Shown here one piece after another: positions 12,341 through 23,486 of a DNA stretch of 64,000 bases. Made by a program: the position numbers and the translations under genes. Position 1 is the stretch's first letter, and each line of letters begins with the position of its first letter. The notes under the pieces were generated by a model, which was not told the origin of the DNA, did no database searches, and saw only the letters and a program-made list of their open reading frames with translations. Source of the stretch: Erythrophleum ivorense (Eukaryota > Streptophyta > Magnoliopsida > Fabales > Fabaceae); assembly GCA_026724425.1 (NCBI GenBank), contig JAIUCV010000003.1:57987088-58051087 (forward strand), given 5' to 3'.

Positions 12341-13505
12341 TTACAAAATGCCAACATCACTCATCATTTTTACCAATGTTTGCAGCCGCATGTGAGGTGG
12401 AACCCCAAAAAAGGTTCGCTTATTCTTTTCTTCATTGTATAAAAAGAAATAACATTTCAATTTATAATCTTCAATTATTCCAATTTGTTCAAGTTCTGCC
12501 CATACTTCCTCTTCACTATAATGACGAGACCTACTTTTCTTAAGTATTGTAAGGCCTTTCTCCACAATTTTAGCTTGTTTCTCAGCAACAACTTGTCTTT
12601 CAGATAAGGATATGGATTTATTATTCAGAGAATTACCATCTTGCATTACTTCAACTACTTCTTTAATCCTTAAGGTAGTTTTTTCATATTTTTCTTCAAT
12701 AGTTTCAATCATAACTTTCTTATGCTTTTGTCCTTTAGAAGATGTAGTTCTCATAGATTGGTTTGAGTTGCCACCCATTGGACAGAAAGAATCCATATTA
12801 ATTGTTGAGTTGGTAGGCTCATATCCCCAATTGAAATCACTTTCATTGATTATATCATTCATGTTTGTCCCTTCAAACAGAGTCATTTAAATCAATGCAC
12901 TCCTTTTGCCACCGTTTCAATTTATCTTTAGCACTCTCAATATACTTTCCTGTTGCTCTATCTACACCGAACAATTCATACAACCTATTATAATGTAACA
13001 CAGGTGTACTCATCCATTTCTTTGGTTATGGTTTTTTCTGCAAACAATATAACAAATATATCAAATTCTATGTTGAATAAATATAAATGAAACAAAATTG
13101 TAACACAAACTTATCAAGATATAACTGAATATGCACAGCAAATATTTTAACATTAATCAGTGCACTCAAACAGATGAAAATACCTCAATCAAATCATTTC
13201 AAATTTAACTTTCAGCTTCGAACATTTTTGAAATAGGACTCTACGAGAATCCACTTAATCCATTAAATAAATCGTACAACTCTCCAAATCACTGTGGCAA
13301 AGTCTTCTTCTTGTTTTTCAAATGTTGCTTCATAATATGCAGCCTAAAAGAATTTTTTAGCACTTGTAATACGTTATCATATGCAAATGTTGTAAATGTT
13401 TCATTAGGACGATTCCCTTTCATCATCTCTTCTAATAAAGCATCTAGAAAAGCTTCATCCATTTCATGTGTCCATCGCAGATTGTCTTTAACTGATTTTG
13501 GGCAT
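12341..13505 (-). pseudogene. Harbinger Myb/SANT-like DNA-binding protein (ORF1), copy 1
   Basis: The N-terminal part, from about 13505 down, encodes RWTHEMDEAFLDALLEEMMKG and then AYDNVLQ, the Myb/SANT-like fold (Myb_DNA-bind_3 type) of the accessory protein that PIF/Harbinger elements need. A second exon, near 13015-12341, encodes a YELFG..ATGKYIESAKDK segment, a serine-rich linker, a SLSERQVVAEKQAKI helix and the C-terminus GVPPHMRLQTLV..M. The start codon region has a frameshift relative to copy 2, the first exon shifts frame near 13290, and the second exon shifts frame near 12887. It therefore cannot make a full protein. It lies downstream of the transposase on the same strand. A separate MITE sits between the two genes. 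Confidence 0.8.
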
Positions 13506-13682
13506 TGAATTTTTGCATAAAATATAATAACATGAAGTATCAAACAGAAAAAAAATAGAAAAGGCACAATGCAATTCATATGTTTTAACACTTAACAAAT
13601 TATTTGAAATATAACAAACAAGATTACCGATAAAATACTTTAATAACTCAAACAATATTATTACACATCATTGAATAAAATA

Positions 13683-13851
13683 GGAAGAATTATAATAAAG
13701 GACCTAAAGATGAAGAAAATTATTTTTAAAGACCTATTACCACTTGTTTTAAGATAATTACCACTGAATTTAGCAACAAATCGTTGAACATAGTAGTAAA
13801 GGTTCTTAAGAATAATTTTCTTTATCTTTTGGTCCTTAAATATAATTTCTC
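13683..13851. mobile_element. Mutator-type MITE inside copy 1
   Basis: This 169-bp element has long inverted ends: the left reads GGAAGAATTATAATAAAGGA and the reverse complement of the right reads GAGAAATTATATTTAAGGAC. The similarity continues through GACC.AAAGAT.AAGAAAATT. It is flanked by the perfect nine-base repeat AATAAAATA at 13674-13682 and 13852-13860. The same place in transposon copy 2 (55604-55612, ATTCAAACA) is uninterrupted, so the insertion happened after the two copies diverged. Nine-base duplications are typical of Mutator-like elements. There is no coding capacity. Confidence 0.85.
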
Positions 13852-13977
13852 AATAAAATACTAGTCAATATATAGAATGAATTATTGTATCTTAAATTAT
13901 AATCTATGCTGATAGTTATTCTACATCTAGGAGGCGATACTATCTCTCAAAATTGATCATTATTTATAGTCTTCCTC

Positions 13978-15385
13978 TTAACCATAACTAGAATAGTCCT
14001 CAATATGATCAGGCGGGTTAAGTAGTAGTTCACGATCAATTTCAGCAATTAGGTTCTTATCAGGATCTACTCCCATTAAAAAATTGCGTAATATATAACA
14101 AGCTATCACGATATCAGTCATTGTTTGGAAGGAATAATATGGTTTAGTGCTACTAGTTATGATCGGAAATCTTTTTTTCAATATTTTGAATATTCGTTTG
14201 ATGACATTCCGCAATGAAGCATGTCGATGGTTGAAAATTTCTTTCTCATTCTGTGGTGACCGTGTTGAATATTCTTTCAAGTGATAATGAACTCCTTTGT
14301 AAGGTGTTAATAGGCCACGCATAAGTGGAAAACCAACATTTCCTAAATAAAATTTTCCTACAAATGAAATTATGAATTAGAGAGAAGAAAAAGATATGCA
14401 ATTCTCAACCTAAAACTACAAATTATAAATCCATGGTTGCATATAAACCTTGGGGAAATATAAGATTATTTCTTCTAGACAAAGTATTCTTTAAAATCCT
14501 TGAATTAGAAGCTAATCCTTCCTAACCAACTAAGACATAAGAGAATTTCATATCAAATGAACATGCAGCAAAAACATTTTGCGTGGGGTAATCTTTTCGT
14601 CCTTGAAATTAGCAACTTCTTCTCTAAGCACTTTTGCTTGAACATGAGTGTCATCTATAACTCCAACACAATCCTATCATTTAAAATTGATTAAAAGTAA
14701 CATATATACATATATTGGTTATGAATTTATGACTCATTATTTATAAAATATAAAATGTGTAAGCAAAAATATTGTTGCATACTTTAAAATATGGGTAGAA
14801 TTTACTATTGTAAAAAATTTAGCCAGGAACCTCTCATCCGAAAGGCTGCACAAGAAATTTAGCCTCAAGTAAAACCACTGCACATAAAACATTATGAAAA
14901 TGGGGCTAATAGTTTCCCCTGATCGATAAAAATAGAAGCACATTATTCTAGTCTTTACATTATGTGCTAAAATGTGAAAGAATTTGGCAACTTGTTCTTC
15001 AACTGTAACTCAACGTGAATCTTTAACTCTTCTAGTATTTTGAAGTTTTTCACATAACTCTTGAAAAGCTTGTGGGCCCATGTGCAAAACATCATGGCAT
15101 TTTTTTGCATCTTCAAGTTGTATCATCAATTGTTTCCTCATATTATATCGATCAATATTGCTAACCCTTATGGGTTTATTAATTACAGTTGATATTTCTT
15201 CCAAAAAGTGCATTGCATATAGCATCAAACAAATAACACGTACGCCTATGCCTTTCCAAATCCTTAATCAAATGGTTCAATCTTAAACCTTCAATCATCA
15301 ATCCAAAATTTATCATTTGCTTAACTTCGAAGTTAAAATCATAAATGTCTTCTTCAACATCCTTTGTGAATTTTATGATTTCCAT
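13978..15385 (-). pseudogene. PIF/Harbinger DDE transposase (ORF2), copy 1
   Basis: The N-terminal exon, from ATG at 15385, carries the helical region usual before the DDE domain (FEVKQMINFGL, then DVLHMGPQAFQELCEKL). Further down, near 14680-14648, GVIDDTHVQAKV marks the first catalytic aspartate, followed by a one-base deletion. Near 14350, YLGNVGFPL has asparagine where the second aspartate belongs. Near 14200, RNVIKRIF has lysine in place of the catalytic glutamate, followed by LKKRFPI. The C-terminus is NPPDHIEDYSSYG before TAG. Two of three catalytic residues are thus lost and several frames are broken. The family (DDE_Tnp_4) cuts and pastes at TWA sites, consistent with the TTA flanks. 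A 5' leader intron probably begins at the donor near 16316. Confidence 0.85.
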
Positions 15386-16677
15386 ATTATTGTAGTTGTG
15401 CCTCTAATGAACAATTATGCAAAGTAGGTAAAAGCATACTTTATAAAAATTTAAAAAATAATTTGAAAATAAGTATATAAAAATTTGCAAGCAAAAACAC
15501 ATATAAACAATTTTATCAACTATAGGAGGGACAAAATATAGATAGTGGCGTGTCTCACTTCGACCACTTTGGACACTTCGACCACCTAGAAGGAGGCTAC
15601 TACAGGGAATATTTTAGATCGTTTACTGGTGTTTCCCAGTTAGTCATTTTTCAAAAAATTATGTAATACATTGTGAAAAAATATTGTTAAGTCTACCAAC
15701 AATTCATAAGAGTCTGACCATTTTAATTAAGATATAAATGGGAATGTGGATGCCAAATAATAAGGAAAGACTATTGCAAGCCTTTTCTTTCAGATAGGGT
15801 GAACTGATTGTCTCAAATTTCACAACATGTAGGAGAAGGAATGAGAAAAGAGGAAAAGAAATTCTAATCTTAAATATAGACAAGAAGTTTTGGTATACAG
15901 AACAGGGCAAAGCTGGAGTATTAGCTTTTAAAAATCTGATTAATTTAATGGACAAAAATATATACTTAGAGCATGAATACAACCCATAAGCAAGATACGA
16001 TGACAATATAAGGGTTCATTGTTTGGTAAATATTTTTTCCTTTTACCGATCTTTGCATGTTGGTGTATGAGTACAAAAACAAAACATGGAATTCAAAAAT
16101 TAACTCTTTCAGATATCTTTTCTCGTCTTCTATGTAAATCAAATTTCTGTTTCCATATAAGTGAGTCTCAAAAGAAAATTATAACAATTATATAAAATTT
16201 AAAAATAATCAACCCATCGCATCTAAATAATACAGAAACAACAGCAGTAAAATTTTTCCCACATGCATTAATGAAAGACAACAAGGAGGAAGATAAGGAG
16301 AAAGAGGAGATACCTTTCAGACAGTGCGATGATGAGAAGAGGAAATCGAAACCTCGAGCCAAAACGAGAAATTTTGCAAAAAATGGAAAAAGATAACCTA
16401 GGTTGTATGGGCCATTTATCGGGGATGAGAGCGTGAAAAAGGAATAGAGATGAAGGGCAATTTGGGAAAATAAATGATAAAAATTGTTACCATGCCGTTT
16501 TCTTCCCATAATCTCTCTATATTCGGGGATAAGATTTTTGCGTGAGTCCCATGGTACTCTTCTTTTCAGATTTTTTCTTTTCCACCATTTTCTCCTCGAG
16601 CCAAATGGAGGAAAACTCCATTTCCCCCCCTCTTTTTCTTTTCTCTCAGTTTTTCTTCCCATCCAAATGTAGTGTTA

Positions 16678-18331
16678 GTTCATGAAAATTTTAACTTTTT
16701 CAATATTTAGAAAAATATTTATAAAAAAATTGACTAAAAAATTTTGGATAAATTATTCTCTTATCTATTAAAAAAATAAATTATATAACTCTTCTTTTTA
16801 TTATAATATATATATATATAACCTTCCCTTAAAACAAAAAATATTGTAATTAAACTTGTTTTGATTAAAATATTTTCAAAAATAATATTAATCTATTAAT
16901 TAAAAGATATCTCACTAAAGATATATTTTTAAATTTTTATTTTGATATTATTTATTTTATACTAAAAATAAATTTAATTTATTCTAAAATTTTATCACAT
17001 TTATAACAATACTAATGTTGATTAAATATATATATATATATATATATTTAATACACATATTATTGTTGAAATTAAAAAATAATTAATTGTCATCTTTTAA
17101 TTAGTTAGATTTCTTTAAGAAAAACTAATTAGTCTACCAAAGAATATATTTTTTAACATATTCTATTTTTAATATTATTTAATTCATTAAATGATTTTAA
17201 ATTTTACTGCATTTAGAAAAGTGATTTTTCTTTTAAAATTTTACTACATTTAGCAAAGTGATTTTGTTTTTGTTTTTACGTTTAAAGATGTTTTAGTCAA
17301 AGTGAACTTAATTGTAGGGCATTTTGTTAATTTTATGTGAAGGTCATATAATTTTTCATAATAAACACATAATTATGCCATCTCCAAAAAAAAGTAACTT
17401 ATTTTAAAATTTATGAAAAAATAAACCTTTATTTTAACCAGATATAACACCCCAAAAAAATTTAATTTTTCATATTTCTTATTCTTTAATATTTTATAAA
17501 TAAAATTTTTAAATATTTAAAAGATTAAAATTTCATGTATCAATTATCCAAAGCTGATTAAAATTTTATGTAGTGGCATGCATAAGGAGAGAGTTGCACA
17601 AGGCATTCATAACATAAAGAAAGAAATAAGTCTAAACCACTAAGCACCAAAAATTGATAAAGGAACCTTTACTGCTCCATTGTACATTTAGGTGGTCGCA
17701 GTTAGTACATAGATCTCTTCATTTTTCAAGTCTTTGAAAACTTATGAGTAAAAATATCTTTTATTAAACTTAAATACATGTTTTTTTTAATTAAAAAGAA
17801 TTTAAATAAAAAATATTTTAATTAAAAAATGACAATTAAACTAAAGTATAAAATAAAATTTTATTTTAGAAGAAATTTATGTATATTTAAAAAAGCCTAT
17901 TTATAAAATAATTTAATTTTAGCAAAATTCAAAAAAATTTTGAATAATTTATTCAAAATGTATTTATAAAATACTTAAACTTGACGTTGATAAAGTTATT
18001 ATTACTCCTGTATTATTTAACGCATATATAATACATAACTTTTACAATCTTTATATTTCATACTTTTAAACATCTTGTAAGAAAATTTCTAGACAAGTGA
18101 GAAATTAAATTTCCCATGTATCAAAAGCACCTTAGTGTTATTTTTAGAGAAAAGGTATTAAGGAAAAAAACTCATTAATGATACTTAAGAATACAACAAT
18201 AATAAGATAAAATGTTGCTTGTTGATCATAGAAAAATTCCAAAAATCAATAGGCAAACATACCCAACAAAATGAAAATTATGATTGCCTTGCCTGAAATG
18301 GTGAATGGTCAATATATCAACAAACATACAA
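16678..18331. other. intergenic AT-rich DNA
   Basis: I see no gene. The stretch is dominated by A/T runs with (TA)n tracts near 16808-16819 and 17030-17047. The part next to 18331 probably includes the 3' untranslated region of the PHP-domain gene, which is transcribed toward the left. Confidence 0.6.
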
Positions 18332-21300
18332 CTATTTAGTCTCTATGAGAACCTGAATTCCTCCCTGGCTTACTGCAATATTGGAAAGCTTCAATTTTAT
18401 GGCTTCAAACTCTGCATTTTCTATCTCTTCACCGGTTAACCACAGAGGTAAATAGTGATCAATCAAGTCCTTTCCACAACTCAACGGTGAACCCCCATTG
18501 AAAATCTGGGTTCTCCCAAACCTCATAATGCTTGCTAGGTTAGAATCAGAAGGCTCCTCAGCATAATTTTCCAATATTTCCCGGATGGCATCGCACCAGA
18601 TTGGCCGAGCTACCTTAAGGAAGTCATGCAAAACAAGCACTGGAAGGTTCACACTTCCCAGTTCTGATTCATTGCGCCCTCCCCTCCCATGATAGTCTGA
18701 GCCACCGACCTTGAAAAGTCCATAGGCATCTGCTAGGTCATTGTATGCTGCAGGCCAAGATTTAAATATCACAATGCTAGGGTGAAAAAAATGATGAGGA
18801 AGTTTTACTTTTATAAATGCAATGAACGTTGTGAGCTGTCCCTTAATAAAAATAGTTGTGGATAGTTTCTTCTTCAGTTCCTTCTCCCATAACCTAAGCT
18901 CGGAGAAGGTAGAGATGAGAGGGCCCTATAGAGAACGTGGTTAGAAATCCATAATTGTGTCCAACCACAATGGCTGTATTAACTATCTTCATGCATAAGT
19001 CAATTATATTATCTAGTAATGTTCCCATCAAAATTGTGGTAGTTATCTCATGTGATGTAATCGGTAAGATTTAAAATAAATCAAAAAAACTTTAACAGCA
19101 TAAAGAAATCTGACATGAGTTTCAAAATGCAAAATTTGTTATAACTGGGTAGCCTTCATTTTGTCAGCTAATTTACTGTAAGGAATAATTCACCATTCTC
19201 ATTCTTAAATTGATTACACTGATAATTTTTCTCTTCCACAAAGGACTTACATGTTCCTATGGTGATCAGACCAAAGTGCAAGAAGGAAAAAAAATAGTGC
19301 ATTTCGAATAATTTATGATTTAACTTTGTTTATTGGTAGAGTAAAAATTTAGGACTTAGATAGGTTGTTCCATTTCCAAAGCATGGCCCACTACAATTGG
19401 TAGATGCCGAACAACAAAGAATCACCAGCAAAAGTTGAACCAAGGACTTTTTGGTAGACGGAGCTTAATCCTACATCGAGCCAATTCTTGTTGGTATTCA
19501 TGATTCAACTTATTTGATAACGTACAGTCAATCTAACTTTTGGTTTATGGGAAAACTGATAATCCTAAACTATGCAGTTACATTATCATTTCAGTGACAA
19601 AACAAATGAGCAAATTTCGCTAAAGATTGATAAGTAATCATGTACCTGCCAATTTTCCATCACTTCTGTAGACCTCCATTCCATGTAGGCCAGCTTCTTT
19701 TAACCTTCTGATAACAGGAACAGGATTTTTTAGTGCCCATGGATGAGCCAGTACAGATACACCACCTGTATGACAGATCAGCTTTATTGCTTCCTCTGCA
19801 AATGGCTCACTTCCCCTGAAACATACATAGCATATCTTTCATTTTTTTCCTAAAGCAAACGAAAACAATTACATCTTAAGACCAAGTTCTGTGACATTAC
19901 GTGGAGTAAGCAGGTCCACCATCAAAAAGATATCGAGCAAAGGCCTGTCTGAGATTTTCTACATAACCTGCTTCAACCATAGCACGAGCCACATGAAGCC
20001 TCCCTGGGGCAATCCCATTGCCTGCAATCCTGCAAACATGCTCCCACTTAAGAGGCAGCTTGAGCTTGTTCAGTTTTAAGACCATATTCTTTGCACGAAG
20101 AAAACGGCCATCCCTTATATGAGATAAGAACTTGTCCAGCTCCTCAAACCTCGTTGGTCCACAGCTACTGTAATATGCTAAGATGTGTACTGGTTCCTCT
20201 GCTTCAGAGTCTCCTCTGCCAGTAGATAGCCATACATCAGAAGCATGAAAAAACAACAGTATTGAATATTGGAAGGATTATTTTGTGTAGTTTTTCTGTT
20301 AACTGATTTGAACAGAACTATAGATTTGACAATTTAATCCCTTTCTCTCAAGCAGCAAAAGTAACTTAAAGAAGGGCACCTGTGGTAGATTGGGAACGAT
20401 AATTGTGAATAAAAAATATTTTAGAGGATTACCTTGGAGAAAATATTGTACTAATTTCAACACCTGGAATTATTTTAATGCCATATTTACAAGCTGCTTC
20501 TAGAGCCTCAGGGATGCCAGACATTGTGTCATGGTCTGTCAGAGCAAGAACTTTTACCTGTCACAAACAAGCAATATTGATTACAAATGCAACCAATATT
20601 AAAATTATACTCTATGAAGACCAAAGTCTAATCCAGTCATATTTTACTATCATAGGTAACAAGGCTTTCAAATTAACTTGAACAGAAAGAGTCCACAGTT
20701 CCATAAACATGATCACTTTAAGAACAGGACTTTCTCCTGATAAGTCAATTTGGATTTTTAGTTTTTAAAATATCATGTTGATTTGCAGCTAGCATAATCA
20801 ACAGTGTATTTAAGTTAACAAAAAAAAAAACAAACACACAAAAGGGAAAGAAAGAGGAATGGGCAAACAAAATACAGAGAAAGAGAAAGACTTTTACCCA
20901 CACACACACGCACACAAAAAAGGTTTCTTATGTCATAGCATTAAAACTTTAAAACTCATATCATAGACCAGTAAGAAAATGAAGTTAAGCGTTCAGAATT
21001 TAAGAAGGAAATAGGTATTCAAGCAACGTTCGGAAGATATAAACAGTAATCTTGAAGATATCAAGGCTTATACAAAATGTTACTTGCATGTGTACAACTC
21101 ATAATCCTTAGAAACAAGTGAAAAAAGCCACTTGCTTTACGCAGTAATACTGTGGAACCGTATGTTCTAGAGGATATTTTGTCCTGTCCCCTCCCCCCTC
21201 CCCCCTCTTTTTCCTTTTCCTCCCCTTTCTCTCCGATGTACAACTTCTATTTCCTCTCAATAATAAAATACAAAATGAAGGAATTTTCTGTATATATTTA

Positions 21301-22717
21301 TATGTCAGATTCCCCAAACAGAGGACCCCTAAATTCCTTGGCAACAAAATGAAAAAAGCGTACTAAAGATTCCTTAATCATTAAGAAACCCTTAGTAGTA
21401 AAACCCCAGGATATTTTGATAAAGTTAAAAAGGTGACTAATGCATTTATTTGTATGACAAGGTAATCCTTCAATCAGCATAACAAAATATTAGGACTCAG
21501 CTATGTACCGAGAATATATATATATATATATATATATATCAGGTTTCGGCTTCATGACAAGCTAATCTATTAATTGATATGTATCTTACTTTCAAATCCG
21601 TTTACTGCAGACTAGACTATACATAAACAAACAAACAAAAAAAGGATACACTTCTGTAAATCCTATGTGCTCCAAGTGCCTGCCTCCATGAAAAGAAGTG
21701 TCAAAAACAAACTTGAGAATGAGGAAAGTTCACCATGACACATATGCCCCATACTTTTTAGGAATGGAGTTGGGCTACTTATATTATCCTGCATCACATC
21801 ATTCATATTTGAAAAGTCAAATTTATCATAAAAGAGCACATTATTTGAGAAGAGAACACGTATATAATCTAATATACTGTGGCTCCTAGTGCCAGAGTAG
21901 TCTGATTAGTCTCAAATATACGGTCATACCATTACCAAGGTCAACAGTTGAAGGAGCAACATTCACGCCAATAGTTTTTTCCACATTACTTCTAGGTAAG
22001 GATTTCTTAGATGAAATAAGTAAAGTAACCTAGAGAAAGACATACTCTTTCTGGTTTCATATCTCAGTCTGACATGCTATGAACATAACAATGCTCTCCA
22101 GGGTTTATTCGTGACAGTAAATAGATAAGTAAACTAAAAGAGATAATCTCAAAACATCTACATAGAACCTCTTTCTTTGCAGCAACCTTGTAAAACTTAC
22201 TTCACCAACACATAAAAGACAACGGTAAAACTCTCAAAGCAGCACCTTTAGTGTTCATTTAGAAACTACAGAACATTTGCAACACAGATAATTCCAACCC
22301 ATACATAGCATTACACATTGTAGGTAATCCTCTGAAAAATGTTAAAAAAGCAGACAAAAAGAGGAGACAAAGAAAGAAGAAAGTTACCCCATTTCCGTGG
22401 GCTCTCTCGACCAACTTGGAAGGAGACAAGAACCCATCACTGAATTTGGAATGTGAATGCAATTCAAACACCAACTTCTTCTCCTCCTCACCTCTTCCCA
22501 CAGTACTCTTCTGCACCCCAAAACCATCATCCACAAAGCATGATGAATCAGAACAAGGGTGATCCAAGAAAACCCATTCCCTCACAAACTTGAAAGCGAG
22601 AGTCTGCTCAGTGGTCATCTTTTTCTTATTACTCCCACCCCGCTTCTTTTTCTTCTTCTTATTCTTCTTCTCCTTTTTTGAATCATTGAGACCCTGAAGC
22701 ACGAAACCATCACCCAT
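18332..22717 (-). CDS. PHP-domain phosphoesterase (YciV/TrpH-like), five exons, 451 aa
   Basis: Coding exons, in gene order, are 22717-22388, 20557-20433, 20215-19901, 19815-19646 and 18747-18332. Phases fit throughout (total 1356 bases, TAG stop). The protein opens with a very lysine-rich stretch (residues 13-35), which could direct it to nucleus or nucleolus. The PHP metal-binding motifs follow in order: HSH at 87-89 with FSDG, TDHD at 117-120, GVEIS with Glu144, AHPWA with His281, and GGSDYHG with Asp331 and His333. Bacterial relatives are 5'-3' exoribonucleases or nucleoside 3',5'-bisphosphate phosphatases; the plant substrate is not shown by sequence. All expected metal ligands appear present, so it is probably active. 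I chose ATG 22717; no better start is visible. Intron 1 is about 1.8 kb. A (CT)n tract lies about 250 bp upstream of the start. Confidence 0.93.
21514..21539. repeat. (AT)13 microsatellite in PHP-gene intron 1
   Basis: A pure dinucleotide run of about 26 bases inside the first intron of the PHP-domain gene. It is likely to vary in length between individuals. Confidence 0.9.
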
Positions 22718-22961
22718 CACTGAATTGAGGTTTTAGCCCAAAGGAATGAAAAAAGATTCAAACTTTTTAAGGGATTTTTGGCTCCTTAGGATGCGTTCTT
22801 CACTATACATAAGGAGTATGAAAGGATTGGATCATAGAGATACAAAGAGGGCAGAGGGTTTAGCTTTTACTTGAGAATGAATGAGCAGTCTTGTGTAGCA
22901 CAGGTGTCCTCAACCTTTCGTGCTCCTCGCTCAGACAAGGAGCGTACCCAAAAAATAACTC

Positions 22962-22979
22962 TCTCTCTCTCTCTCTCTG
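22962..22979. repeat. (CT)n tract upstream of the PHP-domain gene
   Basis: A short CT run about 250 bp before the start codon of the divergently placed PHP gene (GA on its sense strand). Such tracts are common in plant 5' leaders and core promoters. Whether it is transcribed cannot be told from sequence. Confidence 0.5.
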
Positions 22980-23077
22980 CGCGTACGGCAAGTCGGCAAA
23001 CCCATTTTATCACTTTGCCTTTGGATTCTTGGAAACAATTCTGCCTTCAATGAGAATTCATGAAATTTTAAAAAATT

Positions 23078-23486
23078 GAGTAAACTACGTTAATTTTTTT
23101 TAAAAAAATTTGACTAAATTATATATAATATTTTTACTTATTTCAAAAATGACACTTGATTCTTGTGATATATATATATATATATAATATAATTTTTTAA
23201 TTTATTTTTTGTTAAAGAAATTAATTTTTTTGTATTGTGATTTGATTTTTAATATAATAACAAATACAGGTAAATTGATATTAAACTCTAATATAATATT
23301 GTGATTTTATTGTTAATATGATTGTAAAGACAACTAATTATTTTATTTTAGAAAAATATATATTTAGTGGAAATTTAACTTTATTAATAAAAAATAAATT
23401 AAAAAAAACTTAGCATAATTTTTAAAATATGAAAAATATTATATGTAATTTAACCAAATTTTAAGAAAATTAATATAATTTACTTA
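23078..23486. mobile_element. AT-rich MITE with long inverted ends (family M, copy 1)
   Basis: The left end (GAGTAAACTACGTTAATTTT, continuing to GACTAAATTATATATAATA) matches the reverse complement of the right end (AAGTAAATTATATTAATTTT, continuing to GGTTAAATTACATATAATA). Total length is about 410 bp, with no coding capacity. Internal landmarks repeated in other copies are a TTTACTTTTTGTTAA-like segment and AAATTTAACTTTATTAAT. Related copies are listed at 26012 and elsewhere. Confidence 0.65.

Larger units (their letters stand above)
5703..16674 (-). mobile_element. composite PIF/Harbinger DNA transposon, copy 1 (about 11.0 kb)
   Basis: The element is bounded by TTA at 5700-5702 and TTA at 16675-16677, the usual three-base target of PIF/Harbinger elements. 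Its ends are imperfect inverted repeats: CGTTTCATTTGGATAGG on the left and CACTACATTTGGATGGG read inward from the right; both continue into purine-rich sequence. From the left it holds an 88-bp tandem repeat, two plus-strand Transposase_24-type genes (7064-8292 and 8964-10432), a GGTCNGAC-type motif cluster (11185-11395), a minus-strand Myb/SANT-like gene (12341-13505) and a minus-strand DDE transposase (13978-15385). A related copy lies at 47650-58447. All genes carry stops or frameshifts, so this copy cannot move on its own. Strand is given by the transposase. Confidence 0.85.

Noticed and set aside
5703..16674. Reading the whole element as a CACTA transposon because its right end begins CACTA
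   Set aside because: The other three ends read CGTTT, CGCTT and CAGTG, both target duplications are TTA, and a Harbinger transposase is present with no TnpD-type transposase.
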